Source: Clostridiales bacterium
Lineage (GTDB): Bacteria; Bacillota; Clostridia; Lachnospirales; Lachnospiraceae
Direction: 5' to 3'
NCBI GenBank assembly: GCA_018374355.1
Contig: JAHAFI010000017.1
Coordinates: forward strand, 1-62,137
DNA length: 62,137 bases
Made by a program: the position numbers and the translations under genes. The notes under the pieces are model-generated. The model did no database searches and was not told where the DNA came from. It saw nothing but the letters and a program-made list of their open reading frames with translations. Shown piece after piece: positions 7,844 to 16,574 of the stretch; the first letter of the stretch is position 1; each line of letters starts with the position of its first letter.

Positions 7844-9628
7844 TTAATTAAAAGAAATATGCAGATGCAGCTTGCCCGCCTTCAAATCCTCCAGTTCTTT
7901 TTTCGACTGCATCAGATTCATCAGACCCTGCATGTCCGTAGGCGCAAGATTTGCCGTACGGTGTGCAATACTGTCTTCTTTTAACCGGCATATCACATCC
8001 AGAAGCGCCCGCCTCCGTTCTTCATCCGTCTCCAAAGGAATCCGGGCGTTGAACACTGCCGCAACTTCTTTCTGTTCTTCGCTGTCTGTAAATTTGTTCA
8101 GCAGTCTTGCCGGATTCAATTCTCCCGCATGATACTGTTCAAACAGCATACCTGCCACTGTATGATACAGCGGCTTTGTAAAATCCTCCGGTCCTATATA
8201 CCGGGCAACCTCCCCGAAGATTTCCGGATAGGAGGTCAGCCATGTGAGCATCAGTCTCTGAGAAAGCTCGAATCCATCCTGTTTCTCATTTTTCCTGTGC
8301 AGACCGGATTTTGGTTTCACGGGATCGGGAAGTCCCGCTCCTCTCAGCGCCAGCCGGTTCACCGTTTTTCTCAGATCCTCTGCCGGAATCCGGTAGACGT
8401 CGGCTACTGCCTGAATATAATTGCTCCGCTCGATCTCATCCTCGAACCGAAGTAATTTCTGGGCTGTTTCCTTGTAAAAATCCGTTTTTCCCTGAGGATC
8501 GTCCATGTCAAACTGCTGTTCCATGGCTTTCAGCTCAAACAGAAAGCTGTTCATGCCATGATCCAACCGTTCCTGAAAGGCTTCTGTCCCCATATTTTTT
8601 ATAAATTCATCCGGATCCTTATAAGGCTTCAGGTTGATTACCTTTGTGGCCAGCCCTGCCGTTTTCAGCATGGGAATGGCTCGCAGCGCCGCTTTGGTAC
8701 CTGCCTCGTCGCTGTCATAGATAATCAGGACTTCATCGGTATACCGTTTCAAGAGACTGGCCTGCTGAGAGGTCAGCGCAGTTCCCAGAGATGCCACCGC
8801 ATTATTGAAGCCTGCCTGATGCATGGCTATGACATCCATGTAACCCTCACAGATAATCAGATTCCTTTTCCGCGAGACCCGGGCCAGATTCAATCCGTAC
8901 AGATTCCGGCTCTTGTCGAAGATCTTCGTCTCGGGGGAGTTCAGATATTTGGGCTTTGCATCGCCCATCACCCTTCCGCCAAATCCGATCACCCGGTTAT
9001 TCACATCCATAATGGGAAAAATCACCCGGTTCCAGAATTTGTCATACATTCCCCGCCGTTCATCCACATTGAACAGGCCGGATTCCCTGAGAATCTCATC
9101 TGAATATTTTTTGCTCTTCAGATAACGGTATAAGTCATCGCTGAACTTGTCCGAATATCCCAGCCCAAATTTATTGATGGTTTCTTCACTCAGCTCCCTG
9201 CCCTTTAAATAGGCCATGGGAACAGCTCCGTCCTCACGACGCAGCCTGTAATAATAATACTTTGCCGCCAGTTTATTGATCTCCAGAAGCGTGGATTTTA
9301 AATCGGCCTGAGCTTTCGCCTCTTTTGAATATTCCAACTGGGGCAGCTCCACTCCCGCACGTTCCGCCAGCATCTTCAATGCCTCCACGAAAGTGAAATT
9401 TTCGTATTCCATGAGAAATGTGAATACATTTCCCCCTGCTCCGCATCCAAAACAGTAATACATCTGTTTTGCGGGGCTTACGGAGAAGGACGGCGATTTC
9501 TCATTGTGAAAGGGACACAGGCCAAAATAGGAACTGCCCTTTCTCTGCAGCTTTACATAGCCGGAAATCACATCCACAATGTCGTTCTTCATCCGTATCT
9601 CTTCTATCAGGTCTTCTGAATAACGCAT
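7844..9628 (-). CDS. dnaG: DNA primase DnaG
   Basis: DnaG makes the RNA primers for replication and works with the replicative helicase. The ~594 residues show the CHC2 zinc-binding domain near residues 35-65 (GLCPFHNEKSPSF, then YYCFGCGAGG). Next comes the catalytic core with a TOPRIM motif (LIICEGYMDVIAMHQAG, IYDSDEAG), then a C-terminal helicase-binding region. The start at 9628 has AGGAGG just upstream and gives the usual MRYSEDLIEEIR beginning; the frame is open to 9706. It is followed at 58 bp by rpoD and preceded by a terminator at 9729-9756, so it probably has its own promoter in 9629-9725, which I cannot define well. Confidence 0.97.
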   Translation of the reverse strand: MRYSEDLIEEIRMKNDIVDVISGYVKLQRKGSSYFGLCPFHNEKSPSFSVSPAKQMYYCFGCGAGGNVFTFLMEYENFTFVEALKMLAERAGVELPQLEYSKEAKAQADLKSTLLEINKLAAKYYYYRLRREDGAVPMAYLKGRELSEETINKFGLGYSDKFSDDLYRYLKSKKYSDEILRESGLFNVDERRGMYDKFWNRVIFPIMDVNNRVIGFGGRVMGDAKPKYLNSPETKIFDKSRNLYGLNLARVSRKRNLIICEGYMDVIAMHQAGFNNAVASLGTALTSQQASLLKRYTDEVLIIYDSDEAGTKAALRAIPMLKTAGLATKVINLKPYKDPDEFIKNMGTEAFQERLDHGMNSFLFELKAMEQQFDMDDPQGKTDFYKETAQKLLRFEDEIERSNYIQAVADVYRIPAEDLRKTVNRLALRGAGLPDPVKPKSGLHRKNEKQDGFELSQRLMLTWLTSYPEIFGEVARYIGPEDFTKPLYHTVAGMLFEQYHAGELNPARLLNKFTDSEEQKEVAAVFNARIPLETDEERRRALLDVICRLKEDSIAHRTANLAPTDMQGLMNLMQSKKELEDLKAGKLHLHISFN

Positions 9629-9728
9629 GTTCCCTCCTAATATTCTCATGTTCTCAATAATAATATTCCCTGTCGATCCGGTATTTCCTTTTTTCTTATG
9701 GGACAATTGTCCACAAATATTTGAATTT

Positions 9729-9756
9729 AAAAACTTCTGCCCCTAAGGACAGAAGT
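9729..9756 (-). terminator. Terminator of the permease gene
   Basis: On the minus strand ACTTCTG and CAGAAGT frame a short GC-containing loop and are followed by TTTTT. It lies 30 bp past the permease stop and separates this transcript from dnaG. Confidence 0.75.
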
Positions 9757-9777
9757 CATAAGCTCATTTTTGTGTTT

Positions 9778-9789
9778 CTGAATAGTTAC
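9778..9789. repeat. 12 bp match to the end of the window's structured repeat
   Basis: CTGAATAGTTAC is identical to the right end of the repeat copy at 42632-42775. It overlaps the stop codon of the permease gene. It may be a fragment of the repeat family or chance. Confidence 0.35.
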
Positions 9790-11036
9790 CTTTTTTTCTG
9801 TATCATCCAGCCTGCAATATAGCAGACAGCCGCTACCACCATTCCATTGATGGAAGCAATTCCCCATGTCAAAAAGTTTGCAACCACAGCTCCGATGATC
9901 ACCCCGGCCACCGCGAACCAGTTTACCACACAAACCGGAGCGTTCTCATCCTCGTACTCCTTTTTATTCATGAAATACGCCAATACCAGAATAATTCCCA
10001 CCGGCGGCAGCGTACAGTTCAGGATATTCAGCCAGCCCACGAAATTGTAGTACAGCCATACAGCCAGAACAGTTCCGATAATACCGGACACAAGAACCAT
10101 GGGTTTCTTCTTCTGATGGAAAATATTTGCCAGACCCAGTCCTGCCGAATACAGCGCATTGTCGTTGGTGGTCCAGATATTCAGTCCCAGCACCAGCACT
10201 GCCAGATAAAACAGGTTCAGACGGATCATAACCTCGAAGATATCATTTCCTCCTACAAAGATAAACGATACGGCTCCAAAGAAAAACATCAGGGAGTTTC
10301 CGATGAAAAATGCCACTACCGTTGTCAGCGCTCCCACCCGTCCGTTTTTCGCAAATCTGGTAAAGTTCGGAGTTGCCGTTCCACCGGATACAAAGGATCC
10401 GATAACCAGTCCTGCTCCTCCTACGACCGTCAGTGAACCGCTGGATACGGAAAACTGTTCGATAATCGTTCCGTCTCCCTGACGAACAGCCATAACCATA
10501 GCAACCGTTCCCAAAACAGCAACCAGCGGAACCGCCACATAGCTGACAATGGTCAGGGATTTAATTCCGAAATACGCGGATGCGGTCATGCACACTCCTG
10601 CCACTATGACCAGCCCCCACTGAGCTGCCTTGCTTCCTCCCAGCAGTTCATTGGACACCGGGATTGCAAACATGGCAAGTCCCACGCCGAACCAGCCGAT
10701 CTGTGTAAAGCTGATCATCGCAGAGGACAGATACGATCCCTTGCTTCCGAACGCTCTCTGAGCCAGCAGGTCCAGACTCAGTCCTGTCTTTGCTCCCACA
10801 TATCCCAAAAGTCCGGTATACAGTCCCAAAATGATTCCGCCTAAAATCAAAGCTCCTAAAAATCCCCAAAAATCCAGACCGTCCGCCAGTTCCTGTCCTA
10901 CCCACATACTTGCGGAAAAGAAGGTAAATCCCAGCATGATCATAAACATGGTGATCAGGCTTCTTCTGCTTTCCGCAGGCACCGGACTGGTTGCGTAATC
11001 AATGTCTGTGGTTTGTTTTTCTGTCTTCATACTCAT
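9786..11036 (-). CDS. Cytosine/purine permease of the NCS1 (CodB-like) family
   Basis: This membrane transporter probably imports a nucleobase such as cytosine with H+ or Na+. The 416 residues form about twelve hydrophobic segments. The N-terminal segment with WVGQELADGLDFWG and the GGTATPNFTRFAKN stretch near residue 215 resemble CodB proteins. GAGGAAG precedes the ATG by 8 nt. It lies 37 bp downstream of the PRTase-like gene and shares its promoter at 12278-12306. The pair interrupts the usual dgt-dnaG adjacency. The substrate within NCS1 is not determined. Confidence 0.85.
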   Translation of the reverse strand: MSMKTEKQTTDIDYATSPVPAESRRSLITMFMIMLGFTFFSASMWVGQELADGLDFWGFLGALILGGIILGLYTGLLGYVGAKTGLSLDLLAQRAFGSKGSYLSSAMISFTQIGWFGVGLAMFAIPVSNELLGGSKAAQWGLVIVAGVCMTASAYFGIKSLTIVSYVAVPLVAVLGTVAMVMAVRQGDGTIIEQFSVSSGSLTVVGGAGLVIGSFVSGGTATPNFTRFAKNGRVGALTTVVAFFIGNSLMFFFGAVSFIFVGGNDIFEVMIRLNLFYLAVLVLGLNIWTTNDNALYSAGLGLANIFHQKKKPMVLVSGIIGTVLAVWLYYNFVGWLNILNCTLPPVGIILVLAYFMNKKEYEDENAPVCVVNWFAVAGVIIGAVVANFLTWGIASINGMVVAAVCYIAGWMIQKKR

Positions 11037-11073
11037 ATTCTTCTTCCTCTCTTCGTTTCAGATACGCCCTGCC

Positions 11074-12162
11074 TTAGATGATATATTTTCTCAGAGCTTT
11101 GGTAAACTCCTCAATTCTTTCCTCTGCAATCTCCTTTAGGGAAGCGTTCTTTACTCCCTCGATATAGCCCAGCTCCTGACGATACAGCCACTCTGTCTCA
11201 GAACCCTGAATTTTTTCGTAGTGGTTCCATTTCAGCCATTCTTCGTAGGTGACAGGCGTGGGATATCCCAGCTTTTCATCCAGCAGCGCCTTAAAGTCAA
11301 TCTGGTCTGCACGCTTCGCCATTTTCTTCCAGAACTCCAGAACCTCTTCCACATGCTCATAGATTTCGTATCTGCGGGCTCCTCCGTCATAGATGATACA
11401 TTTTTCAAACAGCGGATCCCTCATGGACAGAGTCTGTCTCCGAAACTCCGGCGCCACAATACCGCCCTTCCAGTAAAAGTCCACATTCGGCAGATTGATT
11501 CCCGATACGCCTTTGTCCTGATAAGTGGCAAAAATACCTTCATAGTATACCGTGATAAAGCCTTCAAACTCCGGCCAGTATTCCCGAATTTCCTTGGTGA
11601 GCCGCTCCAAAATCTCAATACCTGTTGTTCCCCCGATGGTGAAAATGATGATATTGCGAAGCTTTGCGCCGTGATCCCGGTAAAAGTCCGTCACATATCT
11701 AAGGCAGTGCACCAGAGTATCACCTGTCGCAATGATATCTCCGATCAGCAGTGTGCTGTCCGGCACCATAGTGAGTTTGCTGTATTTGATCTCCAGTCCT
11801 GCGATCTCTTCTTTCTCAAAAACTCTTTCGCTGGACAGGAAACTGATATCGTGTACCCGGATGTGTTCCCGGTAGCAGCTCTCCTCCAGCGGATAATTCA
11901 ATGCACCCCTTAAAATAGACAGAATATTGGCGGTTGTCACCTTTTTCTGCTCCTTGAAGTAATACAACATTTGGGATGTGGAGGGAATCAGGCAGTGATA
12001 CACTTCATATCCTACCACCTCCGGCTTGTTCAGAAGCTTTCTGGTTTCCGCTTCTGATACCACATAATATTCATTTTGGAAGTCTCCGCCCTCCAGACGA
12101 TAACAATCTACGCCCTGTTCGGAAAACTCCGGTACTAAAGATACTTCATTCCATTTTTCCAT
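11074..12162 (-). CDS. Phosphoribosyltransferase-like protein, substrate unknown
   Basis: The ~362-residue protein carries a recognisable PRPP-binding motif, TLLIGDIIATGDTLVHCLRY (about residues 137-156), as in type I phosphoribosyltransferases. An upstream ILSILRGALNYP resembles the loop before the active site in uracil PRTases. The N-terminal ~70 and C-terminal ~150 residues do not match any family I can name. GGGAGG lies 6 nt before the chosen ATG at 12162. It is cotranscribed with a CodB-like permease, so a role in salvaging the imported base is the natural inference. The motif has Gly-Asp where most enzymes have Asp-Asp. The product could also be a regulator with a PRTase fold. Confidence 0.7.
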   Translation of the reverse strand: MEKWNEVSLVPEFSEQGVDCYRLEGGDFQNEYYVVSEAETRKLLNKPEVVGYEVYHCLIPSTSQMLYYFKEQKKVTTANILSILRGALNYPLEESCYREHIRVHDISFLSSERVFEKEEIAGLEIKYSKLTMVPDSTLLIGDIIATGDTLVHCLRYVTDFYRDHGAKLRNIIIFTIGGTTGIEILERLTKEIREYWPEFEGFITVYYEGIFATYQDKGVSGINLPNVDFYWKGGIVAPEFRRQTLSMRDPLFEKCIIYDGGARRYEIYEHVEEVLEFWKKMAKRADQIDFKALLDEKLGYPTPVTYEEWLKWNHYEKIQGSETEWLYRQELGYIEGVKNASLKEIAEERIEEFTKALRKYII

Positions 12163-12184
12163 CTTGTTCCTCCCTGACATTTTT

Positions 12185-12252
12185 CGACAGTGACCGCATG
12201 AAAATAGCTGGCTTTTCCCTTTGAAAAGTCAGCCGCTTTCACCTGCTGGTCC
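12185..12252 (-). promoter_or_regulatory. Structured 5' leader of the PRTase-permease operon
   Basis: Downstream of the promoter the transcript can fold into a long imperfect hairpin. GACC/GGTC forms the base, then GTGAAA/TTTCAT, then GCTG/CAGC and CTTTTC/GGAAAAG at the tip, separated by small internal loops. It ends about 23 nt before the start codon. It does not match the riboswitch classes I recall (purine, preQ1, ykkC, THF). It may be a protein- or ligand-binding leader, or only an RNA-stabilising hairpin. Confidence 0.5.
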
Positions 12253-12277
12253 ATTCGTGATGTATTCATTAAGAAAG

Positions 12278-12306
12278 ATAATATGATGAACTGCTCCGAT
12301 TGTCAA
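12278..12306 (-). promoter_or_regulatory. Sigma-A promoter of the PRTase-permease operon
   Basis: Consensus -35 TTGACA (12301-12306) and -10 TATTAT (12278-12283) with an exact 17 bp spacer on the minus strand. Transcription would start near 12271, giving a leader of about 110 nt. Confidence 0.85.
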
Positions 12307-12326
12307 TATCATTTGTTTGTTTTCAA

Positions 12327-13334
12327 TTAATATTTTGCCCATCCTACAGGTACGAATAATTCTTTATACTTCGCCATGGAATACTGATCCGTCATTCCTG
12401 CAATATAATCACAGACTACCCTCTCTAAAGGTTCGCCTCTCTGGATCAGCAGTTTGTACTCCGAGGACATGGCACCCGGCTTTTTCATGTAATACAGATA
12501 CATCTCCTGCAGCATCCTTTTCGCCTTATCCTCCTCTTTTTTCGCCACGGGATTCCGGTATACGCTGGCAAACATGAGATTCCTAAGCATCCGCATGGCT
12601 TCCTCCACCTCCGGCGACATCTGAACCCTGTCTTTTCCGTAGCTGGAGGTAATAATATCGTGGATCAGGGCATTCAGCCGCTCCCGGCAGGAATCCCCCA
12701 GCACCACACGGATGGTAATGGGAATATCGTCTTCACTGAAAATCCCTGCCCTCTCCGCATCATCCATATCGTGATGGATGTAGGCGATTTTATCGCAGAG
12801 GCGTACCACCTGTCCTTCCAGCGTATGGGGCTCCCCGGCCGTCCGGTGATTCAATATGCCATCCCGCACCTCCCATGACAGATTCAGTCCTTCTCCGTTT
12901 TTTTCCAGCAGTTCCACCACCCGAATACTCTGTTTATAGTGGGCGAATCCGCTGGGGCAGATTTCATTCAGGGCCGCCTCCCCGGCATGGCCAAAAGGCG
13001 TATGTCCCAGATCATGACCCAATGCAATGGCCTCCACCAGATCCTCATTCAATTCCAGCGCTTTGGCAATGGTTCTTGCCGTCTGGGACACCTCCAGCGT
13101 ATGGGTCAGCCTTGTCCGGTAGTGATCCCCCTGCGCTGCTAAAAACACCTGTGTTTTATCCTTCAGTCTCCGAAAGGTTTTCGAATGAATGATTCGATCC
13201 CGGTCTCTTTGGTATACCGTCCGGATATCGCACTCCGGCTCCGGTCTCTCCCGCCCTCTGGATTCCCTGCTGTGCGCTGCATAGGGACTTAAATTCCTGT
13301 ATTCTTTTTCTTCTGCTCTTTCCCTGACATTCAC
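12327..13334 (-). CDS. dgt: Deoxyguanosinetriphosphate triphosphohydrolase-like protein (Dgt)
   Basis: The enzyme hydrolyses dNTPs to deoxynucleoside and triphosphate, controlling dNTP pools. The 335 residues show the HD-domain residues in HTLEVSQTA and GHDLGHTPFGHAGE, and VYQRDRDRIIHSKTFRRLKDKTQVF is the family N-terminal signature (seen here in part). The start codon is GTG at 13334, preceded by a strong GGGGGTGA site. In many clostridia dgt sits directly before dnaG; here the permease-PRTase pair lies between. Confidence 0.93.
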   Translation of the reverse strand: MNVRERAEEKEYRNLSPYAAHSRESRGRERPEPECDIRTVYQRDRDRIIHSKTFRRLKDKTQVFLAAQGDHYRTRLTHTLEVSQTARTIAKALELNEDLVEAIALGHDLGHTPFGHAGEAALNEICPSGFAHYKQSIRVVELLEKNGEGLNLSWEVRDGILNHRTAGEPHTLEGQVVRLCDKIAYIHHDMDDAERAGIFSEDDIPITIRVVLGDSCRERLNALIHDIITSSYGKDRVQMSPEVEEAMRMLRNLMFASVYRNPVAKKEEDKAKRMLQEMYLYYMKKPGAMSSEYKLLIQRGEPLERVVCDYIAGMTDQYSMAKYKELFVPVGWAKY

Positions 13335-13407
13335 GATGTCACCCCCTTTTCCTCTTATTAAGGTTATTCCCCGCTTTCTCTCTATTTCCTTTTTCTTCCT
13401 CTATCTA

Positions 13408-13436
13408 TTCCAATATATTGCAGATTATGCTATACT
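13408..13436 (+). promoter_or_regulatory. Extended -10 promoter
   Basis: TGCTATACT (13428-13436) is an extended -10 box; the -35 candidate TTCCAA is weak, with a 17 bp spacer. It fits a start for the plus-strand membrane protein gene beginning at 13501. Confidence 0.5.
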
Positions 13437-13500
13437 TCGGATGAAAAAAGACATTTCCCTGTCATTTTTTCGAAATTCACAGCGGATTGGAGGGATTTTA

Positions 13501-14418
13501 TTGTCATCAAAAACCATGCGTTTTCTGATTTCATGGATTATTTATGTTTCCTTTATCATCTTTGTGCTGGTCAATAAAGCCATTTTTCATTTTTTTGATT
13601 TGGAGCCGCGCCTCTGGCTGACTGTTGTCATCTGGATGATTTTATTTTTCACACCTGCTGTCTTGATTTTCTTTATGATTGTTTGGGGCGTTCAGTCCTG
13701 CAAAAATTCGGTGGGACATTTTTTTGCATCACTGGCGCTTATTATCTATATTATCGCCGCCCTTTTGTTTTTGGCAATCTGCGGATTTTTCAGTATTCTC
13801 CGCATGGATTCTGAAGAAATACTGGAAGACGGGACTATTCTGGTAACGGAACCCGGATTTCCCGATCCCGGGCCTTCTTACCGTTGTCTCAAGGTTATGT
13901 TCTTTGCCCGCCAGCCAATTGACGGTACGAGAGAATACGGTACGGATTTTGAAGATTCCTACGTTTCAGAAGAGACTGAAGAGGCTTCACCTTCCCGGAT
14001 TCCGGAAGCCTCCGTTACTCCTGAAGCTGACAATGCTTCTCCCACAGGAACGCCGGAACAGGCGGCCCAATTAATCTATGACCGGATGTTTGCCTCCCAA
14101 AATAAACTCTGCAGTTTTCAGTATAATGCCAAAGGAAATCTGTACCTTGATCTGGGAGAAGGAAGCCGGGAATCCGAGGACGCGGGGATAACCACCAAAG
14201 AAACACTCACCTATGACCGAATTTCCAAAAACGGAAAGTGTTATCTGTTCGTACATTATGAATACCATTACGATTCTTCCGGTCAAAGTCTGGATAACAC
14301 TTCTATTCTGAATTTTTATGCTGCGAATCTGGAAACCGGAGAAGTGGTTTCTGCGGATAAGACCTCTTGGAGCGATTCTGCCTGTGATGCTTATTATCAG
14401 GCTACCGGGGAATATTAA
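13501..14418 (+). CDS. Hypothetical membrane protein with extracytoplasmic C-terminal domain
   Basis: I do not recognise this protein family. About 305 residues long, it has three hydrophobic segments in the first ~110 residues. A Ser/Thr/Glu/Pro-rich linker follows (around SEETEEASPSRIPEA), then a ~110-residue soluble domain that is probably outside the cell. The start is placed at TTG 13501 because GGAGGG lies just upstream and an extended -10 promoter precedes it; the frame is open back to 13336, with another ATG at 13441. It is a lone plus-strand gene ending at a bidirectional terminator. Confidence 0.7.
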   Translation: MSSKTMRFLISWIIYVSFIIFVLVNKAIFHFFDLEPRLWLTVVIWMILFFTPAVLIFFMIVWGVQSCKNSVGHFFASLALIIYIIAALLFLAICGFFSILRMDSEEILEDGTILVTEPGFPDPGPSYRCLKVMFFARQPIDGTREYGTDFEDSYVSEETEEASPSRIPEASVTPEADNASPTGTPEQAAQLIYDRMFASQNKLCSFQYNAKGNLYLDLGEGSRESEDAGITTKETLTYDRISKNGKCYLFVHYEYHYDSSGQSLDNTSILNFYAANLETGEVVSADKTSWSDSACDAYYQATGEY

Positions 14419-14474
14419 CGCCCCTTATTCTGTCATATTTTTGGAAATGATTGGCTGAACAGCCGGATTTGAAT

Positions 14475-14500
14475 GGGATATCCTCTGTCGAGGATATCCC
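14475..14500. terminator. Bidirectional terminator, 11 bp perfect stem
   Basis: GGGATATCCTC and GAGGATATCCC pair perfectly around a TGTC loop. A T-rich tail follows on the plus strand. It lies between the convergent membrane-protein and M15 peptidase genes. Confidence 0.85.
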
Positions 14501-14536
14501 TCTTCTTTATCGTTTTGTTTGATACTGTACGTTTTT

Positions 14537-15481
14537 CTACAGTCTTTTCTCAAAATGCTGGTAATCAATCGGGTCCGACCAGTTTCCGCCCCAACTGAAT
14601 CCGTACTTTTCGAAAATCGAATAACAGATATCCCCTTCCACGATCACATGGGGATCTCCGCTGCTTCTGTCGATATAGGGCGATGCATTGGAATGTGTCC
14701 ACCGCTTTTCCCCGCCGCTGTACCACACATAAGGATTTTGCTGAGGATTGATATCAATAGCGCATCCGTATGCATGTCTGGAAAGAGAACCTCCTCCCGT
14801 AATTTCACGGTAATTAAACCCGGAAGTATTATTTTCTTCAATGGAGGCCGTATCCGTAGAATCCCCGTCTCCTGTCCAATAATTGTCGATCAGAAACATG
14901 GATTGAATCTCATACTCTGCCGCAAACAATTCCTGAAAAATGTTGAGAACATCCTCCGCCACCGCCACATTGACGATAATTTCCCCAACCTGTATCTGGT
15001 GCTCAAAATTATAGTGCAGAACTTTTAAATATCGCAGCTCATCCAGCCCGATATTATCATTTTCCCGGTAAGATTTTCCATTGATCTGCTGATAAATTTC
15101 ATCGTCCTTTACAATCTCATACGCTTGAAAAAACTCTGCCGTCTGTTCTGCCGAAATCGTCTCATTCACAATTGTTCCCGACTTCAATTCTTCCGGCACA
15201 GGAAGATTTTCGGCTGTTGCCATCTGTTCCTCCTGCTGCTGCGCTATTTGTGTTTCCAGCGCTTTCACTCTTTCCTTCTCTGCTTCCAGTGTCCCTGTTA
15301 AAGTCTGTACCTGTTCCTCCAAAGCACCTATTTTATCTTCCACCGCTTTTTCGGCTGCTTCCGTTTCTCTCCGCGTTCTATGCGTTCCCAGCACCATTAA
15401 AAGAACCGCAGCAAAAATCAAAAGGCTGTTTATGATCGTCAGCAGAAGAATCCCTTTGTCTCTTTTTCTATTTTTATGCAT
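14537..15481 (-). CDS. M15 family D-Ala-D-Ala carboxypeptidase-like membrane-anchored protein
   Basis: This is a probable peptidoglycan peptidase of the M15 family. The 314 residues begin with a positively charged tail and one transmembrane segment (about 10-30), then a coiled coil (about 38-75). A linker leads to the zinc-peptidase domain (about 190-314). The metal and catalytic signatures SRHAYGCAIDINPQQNP and the late IDYQHFEKRL are present. AAGGAG lies 11 nt upstream of the ATG. It follows the zinc-ribbon membrane protein by 15 bp, so the two share a promoter and probably work together at the envelope. Confidence 0.88.
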   Translation of the reverse strand: MHKNRKRDKGILLLTIINSLLIFAAVLLMVLGTHRTRRETEAAEKAVEDKIGALEEQVQTLTGTLEAEKERVKALETQIAQQQEEQMATAENLPVPEELKSGTIVNETISAEQTAEFFQAYEIVKDDEIYQQINGKSYRENDNIGLDELRYLKVLHYNFEHQIQVGEIIVNVAVAEDVLNIFQELFAAEYEIQSMFLIDNYWTGDGDSTDTASIEENNTSGFNYREITGGGSLSRHAYGCAIDINPQQNPYVWYSGGEKRWTHSNASPYIDRSSGDPHVIVEGDICYSIFEKYGFSWGGNWSDPIDYQHFEKRL

Positions 15482-15496
15482 ATCTTCTGCCGCTCC

Positions 15497-16540
15497 TTAA
15501 AAACCGTAAATTCCCATTTCCGTGATGCAGGTATCTTCCCAACTGGTTCCCGGATAAACATCCTCTATAACCAATGATATTTCATCCACCTTCACCGGTT
15601 TGCTGAATTTTATCCATTCTGTAGTTCTGTCACCTGTAAATGTCACCTGTCCTACAAACTCTCCTGCCATAATCGTGATGGTCTTTGGTTTGGCATTGCC
15701 AAAATAGTATTTATCATTTTTCCAGTTTCCCAGCTTAAATGACAGATATTCCACTTCGCTGGTATCCTCTAATTCAATATCAATGCTTTCACCAATTCCA
15801 AAGCCGTCCACGCCCTCCTGCCATGAAGTATCTTCTCTGTCATCAAACAGCAGAATGGGATTATTGTTTGTACCTTCCTGACTGATTACGGAGGATGCCT
15901 CTGCATCTGCAACTGCAAGCTTGAACAGGGTCACATTATCAATCACCGGCGCTTCCAATACCAAATCGGCCGTCAACGGCAGCTCTTCTTCCTTCACTTC
16001 TTCCTGTACAGGCTCCGGCTCTTCCTCGTTTCCGGTTTTCGATGTTTCCTCGCTCTCCTGCTGGGAAGCATCGGGATTTTCTGTTGTGCCGCCATCAGAT
16101 TCGGTCAAACCTTCCGGGCTGTCTGTATCGGAAGGCTCAGACTCTGCGCCTTCCGGCTTCTCATCTTTTTCCTCTTCCAATTCAGACAGAACATCCACCT
16201 CCGGCTTCTGGGCATTTTCCTTTTCCGAATCTGTCCCAACCAGACTTTTAATCAGAAAGCCGCCTGCCACACCGACTGCTATAACTCCAACTGCTATCAG
16301 TATCGTCCACTGGAGCTTCCATTTTTTCTTTTCCGGCTCTAACGATCCGGCCGGATCCCACTCCGGCGTTCTCTGTACGGGTATTCTCTGCTGAGACGCT
16401 CTTTGTTCCGGCATTCTCTGCTGGGGCGCTCTTTGTTCCGGCATCCCCTGTCCGGGAATATCATTTCCCATCGGGGAACCACATTCCCCGCAAAATCTTG
16501 TACCTTCCGGCATCTCACTTCCACAATTTGGACAAAACAT
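15497..16540 (-). CDS. Zinc-ribbon membrane protein with discoidin-like C-terminal domain
   Basis: This ~347-residue protein has an N-terminal zinc ribbon (MFCPNCGSEMPEGTRFCGEC), then a Gln/Arg/Pro repeat (PEQRAPQQRMPEQR). One transmembrane segment follows (about 82-105), then a long acidic linker. The C-terminal domain (~200-347) resembles F5/8C-type carbohydrate-binding folds, with DDREDTSWQEG and GIYGF typical. The topology suggests a cytoplasmic zinc ribbon and a surface-exposed binding domain. GGGAGG lies 8 nt before the chosen ATG. Its promoter is a perfect consensus. It is co-transcribed with the M15 peptidase; a sensing or wall-binding role is only inferred. Confidence 0.8.
   Translation of the reverse strand: MFCPNCGSEMPEGTRFCGECGSPMGNDIPGQGMPEQRAPQQRMPEQRASQQRIPVQRTPEWDPAGSLEPEKKKWKLQWTILIAVGVIAVGVAGGFLIKSLVGTDSEKENAQKPEVDVLSELEEEKDEKPEGAESEPSDTDSPEGLTESDGGTTENPDASQQESEETSKTGNEEEPEPVQEEVKEEELPLTADLVLEAPVIDNVTLFKLAVADAEASSVISQEGTNNNPILLFDDREDTSWQEGVDGFGIGESIDIELEDTSEVEYLSFKLGNWKNDKYYFGNAKPKTITIMAGEFVGQVTFTGDRTTEWIKFSKPVKVDEISLVIEDVYPGTSWEDTCITEMGIYGF
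16388..16447. repeat. 30 bp tandem repeat inside the zinc-ribbon gene
   Basis: Two near-identical 30 bp units (beginning CTGCTGAGACGCTCTTTG and CTGCTGGGGCGCTCTTTG) encode the Gln/Arg/Pro repeat of the protein. Unit number could vary between strains. Confidence 0.7.
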
Positions 16541-16574
16541 TTCTTTTCCCTCCCTCAAAATGACTCTATAAAAT

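Noticed and set aside
12185..12252. Known riboswitch class (purine, preQ1, THF, ykkC family)
   Set aside because: I compared the remembered conserved loops of these classes and none fit, so I list it only as a structured leader.
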